NCBI RefSeq assembly: GCF_000317435.1
Contig: NC_019751.1
Coordinates: 1,736,001 to 1,800,000, forward strand
Reading direction: 5' to 3'
Length of the DNA: 64,000 bases
From: Calothrix sp. PCC 6303
GTDB lineage: Bacteria; Cyanobacteriota; Cyanobacteriia; Cyanobacteriales; Nostocaceae
Positions within the stretch are counted from its first letter, which is position 1; every line of letters starts with the position of its first letter. Under the pieces are notes generated by a model, which was given only the letters and a program-made list of their open reading frames with translations, was not told where the DNA came from and did not search any database. Of the stretch, positions 56,890 to 64,000 are shown piece after piece. The translations under genes were made by a program, and so were the position numbers.

Positions 56890-57837
56890 TTAATATATTC
56901 CCTTAAGCCACTGCCATTCTTGACTCAAACCTTCACGTAGTGACACCTGTGGTTGCCAACCAAGAAGCTTCTGTGCTTTGAAGATATCTGCCCCGGTGTG
57001 TCTAGCATCACCTATTGCCCTGTCAATAAAGTTACGTTTGATGGGTTTACCGACAATTTGCTCCATCATATTCAACACTTCTGACAATATCACCCTACTG
57101 CCACCACCAATATTGAAAATTTGACCAACTGCTTCAGGAATTGTTGCTGCAGCTAAGTTTGCAGCGACTGCATCGCTAACATAGGTAAAATCTCTAGTTT
57201 GTTCACCATCTCCAAATACTGGAATTGCTTGATCTTCAATTACAGCTTTGAAGAACTTGTGAAACGCCATATCTGGACGTTGCCTAGGACCATAAACGGT
57301 AAAGTAGCGTAATGCCACAAAGGGCACACCAAAGTTTTTGTAATATAGTCCGCATAGAGATTCAGCGGCTAACTTTGTAATCCCGTAGGGTGAAACTGGT
57401 GCTGGACAAATTCCTTCATGGGTGGGGAAGGTTTCTGCATCACCGTAGACACTGGAACTGGAAGCAAATACTAACCTTTTGAGAGTGGTGGCATCTTTTG
57501 CAGCTTCTAACAATATTTGTGTAGCGTTAATATTGCGCTCTGTATATGAACGGAAACCCTGACCCCAAGATGCTCGAACTCCAGCTTGTGCCGCTTGGTG
57601 GTAGACTACTTCAGTGTCTTGTAAAAGTTTTTGCCAATTGAGTAGTTGGATATCGCGCTCGATGAATTCAAACCCCGGATAACTTTGTAGATGGGCGATA
57701 TTTTTCTGCTTAAATATTGGGTCGTAGTAATCATTGATTTCATCAACACCAATTACTTGCTGTCCCTGTTTGAGAAGGTTTTCGGCAATATGGGAGCCGA
57801 TAAAGCCCGCTACTCCTGTAACAATATTCTTACTCAT
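56890..57837 (-). CDS. NAD-dependent sugar-nucleotide epimerase (UDP-glucuronate 4-epimerase-like)
   Basis: A 315-residue extended SDR. NIVTGVAGFIGSHIAENLL is the NAD loop (GxxGxxG), VVYHQAAQAGVRASW and FASSSSVYGDAETFP carry the catalytic Ser, and SPYGITKLAAE the YxxxK pair. VYGPRQRPDMAFHKF and DFTYVSDAV follow. The RASW and YGPRQRPDMA motifs favour the UDP-glucuronate/UDP-galactose 4-epimerase branch. It probably supplies sugars for exopolysaccharide. Exact substrate uncertain. Confidence 0.88.
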   Translation of the reverse strand: MSKNIVTGVAGFIGSHIAENLLKQGQQVIGVDEINDYYDPIFKQKNIAHLQSYPGFEFIERDIQLLNWQKLLQDTEVVYHQAAQAGVRASWGQGFRSYTERNINATQILLEAAKDATTLKRLVFASSSSVYGDAETFPTHEGICPAPVSPYGITKLAAESLCGLYYKNFGVPFVALRYFTVYGPRQRPDMAFHKFFKAVIEDQAIPVFGDGEQTRDFTYVSDAVAANLAAATIPEAVGQIFNIGGGSRVILSEVLNMMEQIVGKPIKRNFIDRAIGDARHTGADIFKAQKLLGWQPQVSLREGLSQEWQWLKGIY

Positions 57838-57993
57838 AAGTAATGATTGTTTGATACGTTGTGAGATTCGATCTTATATTAATTTTATACAAGGCTGTAT
57901 AAGATCCCCTCAGTCTAAAAGCTTGGGACTACAATGACTCTGATATTTTAAGTATTTGTACGGTCAAACTAATTTATATGAATCTAAAGATAC

Positions 57994-58662
57994 TTATCTG
58001 CCGAGGGAGTGTAATTCATTTATTGCCGTTGCACAGTTCTGGGTGATTAGTTCCAGTTCTTCCTTATTACTAGAAGTTGGAGCCTCAATAACTGTACCAA
58101 TTCTGATAGTTACAGGAACTGAACGGGGAAAACCACCTTGTTTTTCGATTTCTTGGGTACCCCAGAGAGAAACAGGTAGTAAGGGTGCTTTGGCTTTTGC
58201 TGCGATTAAAGCTGCACCGCGTTTGGGATCATTAATACGTCCGTCGGGGGTGCGGGTACCTTCTAAAAATAAGCCGACTGCCCAACCTTGTTCTAAAAAT
58301 TCTAGAGCGGAACGAATCGCTTGGCGATCGGCACTGCCACGATTTACAGGGTATGCTCCGTATAGTGCGATCGCTTTATTCAACAAAGGAACTTTAAATA
58401 GTTCTTCTTTTGCCATGTAAGCAACTGGACGACAGACACAATTAGAGACGATTGGTGGATCAAAGTTGCTAGCATGGTTACTGACTATTACTAATGGTCC
58501 TTGTGGGGGGACATTTTCTGCACCATAAATCTTTCCCCGGAAATAGCTATGAAGCATGGGGCTAATAATTGACCATTTTAAGGTATGGTACAGCAGCAAA
58601 CTAGCAAATGGTTCTCGACTTTTAACCACGGGCGTTTGGACATTCCTCTCAATCAAATACAA
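57994..58662 (-). CDS. plsC: 1-acyl-sn-glycerol-3-phosphate acyltransferase (PlsC family)
   Basis: A 222-residue acyltransferase with catalytic NHASNFDPPI (NHx4D), FLEGTRTPDGRI (EGTR), GAYPVNRGSAD and PLLPVSLWGT. It should acylate lysophosphatidate in membrane lipid synthesis. No ATG is available before the conserved region; TTG at 58662 (right after an in-frame TAG) is the first start, and another TTG is two codons on. The symbol is a family label, since cyanobacteria have more than one PlsC. Confidence 0.88.
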   Translation of the reverse strand: MYLIERNVQTPVVKSREPFASLLLYHTLKWSIISPMLHSYFRGKIYGAENVPPQGPLVIVSNHASNFDPPIVSNCVCRPVAYMAKEELFKVPLLNKAIALYGAYPVNRGSADRQAIRSALEFLEQGWAVGLFLEGTRTPDGRINDPKRGAALIAAKAKAPLLPVSLWGTQEIEKQGGFPRSVPVTIRIGTVIEAPTSSNKEELELITQNCATAINELHSLGR

Positions 58663-58724
58663 CTAGCATACAGCAGCTTGTAACTAGATTTGTGATAAAA
58701 TTGCCGACTTTTTCGCGGATATCG

Positions 58725-59330
58725 TCATGGTGTATCGTTACATGATCCACCTGTAAGTGAATAATCATCTACTTGTACCCAACTATCTTGCCCTAATGCC
58801 CAAAATCCGGTGAAAATATTGTATTCAGTTTCGCTATTGGTTCTAAATTGTAATGTCAGAGTTTTGTAATTAGCTGAACTACCAAACTTGAGTTCAGAAT
58901 AAACCTTTTGCCTTGCATCTCTAACCCCAAAATAACCATCTGTAACGTTGGCGGATGTGCGGACGTAGGCTGTTAACTTATACTGAGTATTTGGTTGCAG
59001 GGTGATTCGCTGACGGATTCCATTCCATCCTGAGACATTACGCATCCAAGCGTTATTTTTTCCTGTACGACTATAGTTTAAACCTCTATCTATACCTGCT
59101 CTACCTTCAGAAGCCCATTTTCCACTAACTCTTTGAGCATTTTGTTCCTCAAAACCTTTGTCGTAAGGTAAAGCGACACATAAAGCTTCAGCTTTGGAGG
59201 GAGTGAGACTAATTGTGATGGGGGTGCTAATAAGGAGGGTGAGTAGGGAAGGGATAAATACAGCAACTTTAGAAAGTGATTTTTGAGTAGGAAACATTTT
59301 GCTCAATCTTCTCGCTTGTACAGGTGGCAT
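58725..59330 (-). CDS. Secreted carbohydrate-binding-like (CBM4/9-like) protein
   Basis: A 201-residue exported protein: signal sequence in VAVFIPSLLTLLISTPITIS with cleavage near SKAEA, and then a single jelly-roll-like domain (FEEQNAQRVSGKWASEGRAG, ITLQPNTQYKLTAYVRTSAN, WVQVDDYSLTGG). The phrase Q-x-x-x-L-x-P-N-T-x-Y-x-L-x-A-x-V and the terminal DDYSL are typical of CBM4/9-type galactose-binding folds. No catalytic domain. ATG at 59330 or 59297. Confidence 0.72.
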   Translation of the reverse strand: MPPVQARRLSKMFPTQKSLSKVAVFIPSLLTLLISTPITISLTPSKAEALCVALPYDKGFEEQNAQRVSGKWASEGRAGIDRGLNYSRTGKNNAWMRNVSGWNGIRQRITLQPNTQYKLTAYVRTSANVTDGYFGVRDARQKVYSELKFGSSANYKTLTLQFRTNSETEYNIFTGFWALGQDSWVQVDDYSLTGGSCNDTP

Positions 59331-59537
59331 GAATCAACTTACACATGTATATGTTGAGTAATTCCACTTTATGCAATAAGTGAGGATTCAAAAATAATTC
59401 CTTTAAATTAATTAATCGGCTAATTTACGAAAAATCTCGCAGCTGGGCATGATTTTCGGTACCATATTTCCCATACCTATTCACAGCATACGCTTGGGGT
59501 ATTTAAAATCTCCAGCCGCAAAATCATAATACATATC

Positions 59538-60578
59538 ATGAATACTTCCCCCGATACCTGGTCAAATTTACTCCAACAACTTCTTAACCACGAATCACTC
59601 ACTCGGATTCAAGCTGCTGAATTGATGCAGGGTTGGTTAGCTGAAGCTATACCCCTAGAATTATCAGGTGCAATTCTCATTGCCATCCAAGCTAAGGGTG
59701 TTTCAGCAGTGGAATTAGCAGGTATGGCTGAAGTTCTCCAATCTCAATCTTCCCAATCTCAGGATTTAGGGCTTCCGATTTTGATTGATACCTGTGGGAC
59801 TGGGGGGGATGGTGCTTCCACCTTTAATATTTCCACCGCTGTTGCATTTGTTGCTGCGGCTGCGGGGATACCCGTAGCTAAACATGGTAATCGTTCGGCA
59901 TCGAGTCGTGTGGGTAGTGCTGATGTTCTGGAAGCTTTGGGAGTAAATTTAACTGCACCTAGTGAGCGAGTCAGGGCAGCAGTGGCAGCAGTGGGAATAA
60001 CATTCTTATTTGCTCCAGGTTGGCATCCAGCCTTAAAATCGGTAGCGACTTTACGGCGGAATTTAAAAGTAAGGACTGTATTTAATTTACTTGGTCCATT
60101 AGTAAATCCACTACACCCAACTGCCCAAATTATTGGTGTATTTGACTCAAAATTGTTAACAACCATGGCGGAAGCACTACAACAACTAGGTATAAAAAGG
60201 GCTTTTGTATTGCATGGACGGGAAAAGCTGGATGAAGCTGGTTTAGCTGATATTACTGATGTAGCAATATTAGCTGATGGTATTGTTAAATTAGATACTT
60301 TGAATCCTGAAGAACTAGGATTGACCCCGGCACCCACCACAGCGTTACAGGGTGGTGACGTGGAAGAAAATAAGCAAATTCTGACAGCAGTATTACAGGG
60401 AAAAGGAACTGGCGCTCAACAAGATGCGGTTGCGTTAAATGCCGGGTTAGCTTTACAACTTGGGGGTGTGGTGGAATTTCGAGATCATGCTAAATCAGTA
60501 GCAATGGCAAAGGAAATCCTAACTAGCGGGGCGGCTTGGGATAAATTGGTACAGCTGGTCGATTTTCTAAAGAGTTAA
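59538..60578 (+). CDS. trpD: Anthranilate phosphoribosyltransferase
   Basis: A 346-residue enzyme with [20 protein letters not shown] (PRPP-binding GTGGD), [20 protein letters not shown] (KHGN) and NLLGPLVNP. It transfers phosphoribose to anthranilate in tryptophan synthesis. Its last 56 nt overlap the end of the convergent gene at 60523. Confidence 0.96.
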   Translation: MNTSPDTWSNLLQQLLNHESLTRIQAAELMQGWLAEAIPLELSGAILIAIQAKGVSAVELAGMAEVLQSQSSQSQDLGLPILIDTCGTGGDGASTFNISTAVAFVAAAAGIPVAKHGNRSASSRVGSADVLEALGVNLTAPSERVRAAVAAVGITFLFAPGWHPALKSVATLRRNLKVRTVFNLLGPLVNPLHPTAQIIGVFDSKLLTTMAEALQQLGIKRAFVLHGREKLDEAGLADITDVAILADGIVKLDTLNPEELGLTPAPTTALQGGDVEENKQILTAVLQGKGTGAQQDAVALNAGLALQLGGVVEFRDHAKSVAMAKEILTSGAAWDKLVQLVDFLKS

Positions 60579-61587
60579 TTCCGGAAGAATAGGTAGATGT
60601 TTGGAGATGGGGACGGAACTCTACGACATTCTGCTTGATGGTGATGTCATAATTTCCAAAAAAGTCGTGTCCCAATAAACCTGTTTCTAATTCTGACCCA
60701 GCAATGGCAACTGCCACTCGATTTACCTGAACCCCGGCAACTTCTATGGAGTTGACATAACCAATGGCAAACTCCACCGATTTGGAACTAGCAGTATTTG
60801 CTTTAGCCTTACCAACGGCGATAACTGGTAAGGTTGCTGCCATTTTTTGAGTAATTACTGTACCACTAGCTCCAGTATCAACAATCATCTCAAACTTTTG
60901 GTTCCCGTTAAAAGTAACTTCAATTACGGGTGTACCACCAGCACGACGTTTGATGGGGACTGTGTAAACTGGGGTTTGTTGTGTGAGTAGTTCTGTAGAT
61001 TCCGAATTGGGGATAATTAGGGGTTTGGTAATTTTTGGTTCTGGAGGTGGGATGATTTTAGTTTGGGTTGGAGGTGAAGCGGTCGGGATTTTGGCAGATA
61101 CAACTGCTTGGGGAACTACAACAATAGTTTCCTTGGGAGTGGGGGATGCTACTTCTTGTTGGGGACGTAACGTGACTTTTTGTTGCGCGATTTTGATCCG
61201 GCGTTGATATTCGGTAATTTTAGATTGCGCGATCGCGTAACTGGAATCTTGGGGATTCACTTGTTTCAATAATGCGATCGCATCTTGGTATTGACCCGCA
61301 ACCAACAGCCAATCATCACCAGATTTCGCCGTTTGACTGATACTATAAGCACCAGCCGCTCGATTTAAACCCAATTCAAACAAATTCGGTTCTGATTTGG
61401 CAGCAGCTAACACCTGTTGTGTTTCACTGGGTGCTGGAAAATTTGTGGGACTTGAAGCACTAGAAACACTTTGATGTCTTTCACTAGCAGAAGTTGTCTG
61501 TTTGTCCTGCCGACAGCCAACAGTTAAACCAACTAGTGCGACCGATACAAGTAACAGTGCTGAACGCAACAGAGAAAATTGAAGCAT
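60523..61587 (-). CDS. Retropepsin-like aspartyl protease lipoprotein
   Basis: A 354-residue exported protein. The N-terminus [20 protein letters not shown] has a lipobox (TVGC), so it is a probable lipoprotein. Residues about 60-125 are TPR-like helical ([20 protein letters not shown]). A Pro-rich linker follows, and then a retropepsin-like domain with catalytic [14 protein letters not shown] (DTGAS) and [13 protein letters not shown] single DTGAS motif implies a homodimer like retroviral proteases. The substrate is unknown. It overlaps trpD tail to tail by 56 nt. Confidence 0.85.
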   Translation of the reverse strand: MLQFSLLRSALLLVSVALVGLTVGCRQDKQTTSASERHQSVSSASSPTNFPAPSETQQVLAAAKSEPNLFELGLNRAAGAYSISQTAKSGDDWLLVAGQYQDAIALLKQVNPQDSSYAIAQSKITEYQRRIKIAQQKVTLRPQQEVASPTPKETIVVVPQAVVSAKIPTASPPTQTKIIPPPEPKITKPLIIPNSESTELLTQQTPVYTVPIKRRAGGTPVIEVTFNGNQKFEMIVDTGASGTVITQKMAATLPVIAVGKAKANTASSKSVEFAIGYVNSIEVAGVQVNRVAVAIAGSELETGLLGHDFFGNYDITIKQNVVEFRPHLQTSTYSSGINSLENRPAVPIYPKPPR

Positions 61588-61698
61588 AATTGTCTGCTAT
61601 TCTAACTTTCTGGAGGGACACAAATCTACTAGTAGTTATGATTTTTCTTGAAAAAATAATCATCCATCAACCCCCAGACCTTTACAACCCTAATTCTT

Positions 61699-62877
61699 AT
61701 GCCTCTATCTGACCCAACCCCAGCTTTATTAGTATTAGCAGATGGTACATCCTATCGTGGTTGGTCTTTTGGTGCCACCGGAACCACCATTGGTGAGGTC
61801 GTCTTTAACACTGGCATGACTGGATACCAAGAAGTCCTAACCGACCCCAGCTATTGCGGTCAGATAGTTGTGTTCACTTATCCAGAATTGGGCAACACCG
61901 GAGTTAATTCAGAAGATGAAGAATCAGAACGTCCTCAGGTACGCGGTGCTATCTCCCGTAATATTTGTCACAAGCCAAGTAACTGGCGTTCTACCGAGTC
62001 ATTACCTGACTACCTGAAAAAAAATCAAATTCCTGGAATTTACGGTATCGATACCCGCGCTCTAACCCGTAAAATTCGCATTCACGGGGCAATGAACGGC
62101 GGCATCTCCACGGAAATTTTGGACGAAGCCGAATTATGGGAAAAAGTCCAAACAGCCCCCACCATGGCAGGACTCAACCTTGCCCGCGAAGTGACAACTT
62201 CCTCAGTTTACGAATGGTCTGAACCCACAACCGAGATTTGGGAATTTAATCCCAATTGTCACACAAATGCAAATGAAACCTTTACAGTTGTTGCTCTGGA
62301 CTTTGGCGTTAAACGGAATATTCTTCGTCGTTTAGCAAGCTATGGTTGTCGAGTGGTCGTTGTTCCCCTCCACACTAGCGCTGAAGAAATCATGAAGCAC
62401 AACCCTGATGGTATCTTCCTCTCCAATGGACCAGGAGATCCATCTGCCGTTACAGAAGGGATCGAAACCACAAAAGAACTGCTCAAAAGCGAAAAACCCA
62501 TGTTTGGCATTTGTATGGGACACCAAATTCTTGGTCATGCATTGGGAGCAGAGACGTTTAAACTCAAATTTGGTCATCGTGGTTTAAATCAACCAGCAGG
62601 TTTGCCGTCTGATTTACAAGCACGGGTGGAAATCACCAGCCAAAATCATAGTTTTGCCCTCGATCCCAAATCTTTACCAAACACAACCGTTGAAATTAGC
62701 CATCTCAACCTCAACGATCAAACCGTTGCAGGGGTGCGTCACCGGAATCTACCAATTTTTTCTGTTCAATATCACCCTGAAGCTAGTCCCGGTCCCCATG
62801 ACGCTGATTACTTATTTGAGCAGTTTGTTCAAGTTATGCGAACCGCAAAACAAGCAAAAATCGCCAGCGTGATGTAA
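61699..62877 (+). CDS. carA: Carbamoyl-phosphate synthase small subunit
   Basis: A 392-residue glutaminase subunit. The N-terminal domain has [38 protein letters not shown] and [17 protein letters not shown]. The class I amidotransferase domain has [14 protein letters not shown], nucleophile Cys in [16 protein letters not shown], and catalytic His/Glu in [20 protein letters not shown]. It supplies ammonia to the large subunit (carB), which is not next to it here. Confidence 0.97.
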   Translation: MPLSDPTPALLVLADGTSYRGWSFGATGTTIGEVVFNTGMTGYQEVLTDPSYCGQIVVFTYPELGNTGVNSEDEESERPQVRGAISRNICHKPSNWRSTESLPDYLKKNQIPGIYGIDTRALTRKIRIHGAMNGGISTEILDEAELWEKVQTAPTMAGLNLAREVTTSSVYEWSEPTTEIWEFNPNCHTNANETFTVVALDFGVKRNILRRLASYGCRVVVVPLHTSAEEIMKHNPDGIFLSNGPGDPSAVTEGIETTKELLKSEKPMFGICMGHQILGHALGAETFKLKFGHRGLNQPAGLPSDLQARVEITSQNHSFALDPKSLPNTTVEISHLNLNDQTVAGVRHRNLPIFSVQYHPEASPGPHDADYLFEQFVQVMRTAKQAKIASVM

Positions 62878-63058
62878 AACAGAAAAAGGCTATTTGCTAG
62901 AGATCAAAATTAGAGGCTCAAGGACATTAGAATCAAGTCAAGTTTTGAATTTGATTCTGATCAATTTGAAGTCACTTTTTTTCTTCTACACATAGCTTAT
63001 AGACAACGTACAAACAAAACACATATACTGGAGCGTTAGCCCAAATGAGGAGGGAGTT

Positions 63059-63427
63059 ATTGCTGAGTCACTTAATCTAACCGTCAGCCTGAGAGGCACC
63101 CGTGAAGTTCGTGATAACTGCCAACTATTCCGTCTCACAGGCTTGTTAGATGCTTTTTCGGAGCCAACATTTCGCAAGGTTCTCAGCAGCAAAATTGAAG
63201 AAAGTCCCAAGCATATTGTTTTGGATCTGTCTCAAATTGACTTTGTTGACAGTTCCGGCTTGGGAGCGCTTGTACAGTTAGCAAAACAAGCTCAAAGCGC
63301 TGAAGGTACCTTACAAATTGTTACCAATGCTCGCGTTACTCAAACGGTCAAGCTTGTCCGCTTGGAGAAATTTCTGATGTTGCAAACATCTGTTGATGCC
63401 GCTCTAGAAAACATCAAGTCGTTTTAA
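63059..63427 (+). CDS. STAS-domain (anti-sigma factor antagonist-like) protein, probable ATT start
   Basis: A STAS domain of about 122 residues: VSLRGTREVRDNCQLFRLTG is the first strand, HIVLDLSQIDFVDSSGLGAL carries the phosphorylatable-Ser-type loop (DSSGLGAL), and QIVTNARVTQTVKLVRLEKF is the C-terminal part. The conserved domain clearly begins upstream of the first ordinary start (TTG 63143), yet no ATG, GTG or TTG exists in frame there. ATT at 63059 lies seven bases after the ribosome site GAGGAGGG. Likely partner-switching regulator; partners are not visible in the window. Confidence 0.82.
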   Translation: MAESLNLTVSLRGTREVRDNCQLFRLTGLLDAFSEPTFRKVLSSKIEESPKHIVLDLSQIDFVDSSGLGALVQLAKQAQSAEGTLQIVTNARVTQTVKLVRLEKFLMLQTSVDAALENIKSF

Positions 63428-63454
63428 TTGCTTGACCGGATTAAAAAAAATTTT

Positions 63455-63492
63455 GCTATCCGATGTTTTAACCGGATAGCTTAATTTTGTGA
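63455..63492 (+). terminator. Terminator after STAS gene
   Basis: GCTATCCG pairs with CGGATAGC (8 bp, 10-nt loop), followed by TTAATTTTGTG. It lies 28 nt after the stop. Confidence 0.7.
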
Positions 63493-64000
63493 AAAATCTC
63501 ATTTATCTAGTGCAAGAAAACCAAAATAGAGATATCATAGTGGAATTGCTAAAAAACTAAAGAGGTTTTGCTGCTGGATTTAGCTCCTGAAGTATAAACA
63601 GGAACTGCTAAAGGAAACTACTGGCGATGATCAAGGCTCTAAATCTTGAAATTAAAGCACCAACAAGTAAGTAACTTGATTTAGTTATAGCTACATCAAG
63701 GAAACCTAAACTGCAAATAAATTATCATAAAAGTATAGTTAATATTTATCACTATTGCTTCAGTACATTGCAATGCTTATGAATCAAGCATAAACGGAAA
63801 GACTCACTTTTTGTTCGACATTAGATTTGTAATCCCATAGTGTGGAGATTTTCAGCAGCTTCCCCGCACTTCAATTTGCAGCCAGAAATTTAAGAATTAA
63901 TTCTTGAGATTATCAGCCTTTCCGAATTTCAGTAGGAAAGATGTCAATAGTGCAATGATACTTTATAGACTTGTGGGTCTAGATATGGTTAAAATAGTTT
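63493..64000. other. Intergenic sequence at window end
   Basis: About 500 nt, AT-rich, with no credible reading frame on either strand and no recognised RNA. The next gene must start outside the window. Confidence 0.35.

Overview
The window looks like chromosomal DNA from a filamentous, probably heterocyst-forming (Nostocales-type) cyanobacterium. The evidence is: AT-rich DNA with many HIP1 octamers (GCGATCGC) inside and between genes; cyanobacterial marker genes (ferredoxin-type glutamate synthase, Ycf35 with its ferredoxin partner, CRR7, the DUF3493/LPA3-like protein, DUF3727, DUF1997, YqeG); a cyanobacterial str operon followed by a LON-N gene; and many short dispersed repeats of the kind known from Nostoc and relatives. 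I cannot name the species.

Layout. 1-6 kb: edge of a Uma2-type endonuclease gene, a small unknown gene, then GNAT - ruvX - DUF3727 - yqeG, and a reverse-strand dehydrogenase-like gene. 6.7-7.8 kb: DUF2997 - ycf35 (DUF1257) - 4Fe-4S ferredoxin. 8.1-13.2 kb: a YiaAB membrane protein and a 1430-residue repeat adhesin-like protein. 13.2-18.9 kb: fabG, thioredoxin, prmA, purH and two secreted unknowns. 19.3-25.4 kb: a polyprenyl-phosphate-mannose glycosylation cluster (two PIG-V-like mannosyltransferases, a methyltransferase, a DPM-like synthase, an SMR/EamA-type membrane protein). The methyltransferase gene is split near its 5' end by a complete IS701-like element with a 7-bp target duplication. 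25.7-28.3 kb: two paralogous NodB polysaccharide deacetylases. 28.8-31.6 kb: a small Pepco-like protein next to a caspase-FGE/SUMF1 fusion, a probable conflict or cell-death module set in a dense patch of mobile repeats.

32-36.7 kb: Fd-GOGAT. 37.4-40.7 kb: phosphodiester glycosidase, mannose-6-phosphate isomerase-type cupin, and an IscA-like protein with an unusual insertion. 40.9-47.1 kb: rpsL, rpsG, fusA, tuf, rpsJ and LON-N. 47.2-51.2 kb: pheA, DUF1997, rnhB, lysS. 52.2-56.6 kb: a seven-bladed WD40 protein, a secreted small protein with a palindromic repeat inside its coding sequence, crr7, a REC-GGDEF regulator and DUF3493. 56.66 kb: tRNA-Thr(CGU). 56.9-63.4 kb: sugar-nucleotide epimerase, PlsC-type acyltransferase, a secreted CBM-like protein, trpD overlapping a retropepsin-like lipoprotein, carA, and a STAS-domain protein that seems to start at ATT.

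Most of the window is housekeeping. The accessory signal lies in (i) the caspase-FGE/Pepco module, (ii) the IS-disrupted glycosylation cluster, and (iii) several families of short palindromic or MITE-like repeats. Some of these repeats sit inside reading frames and have become protein sequence. All family names come from my own reading of translations and motifs; no database search was run.
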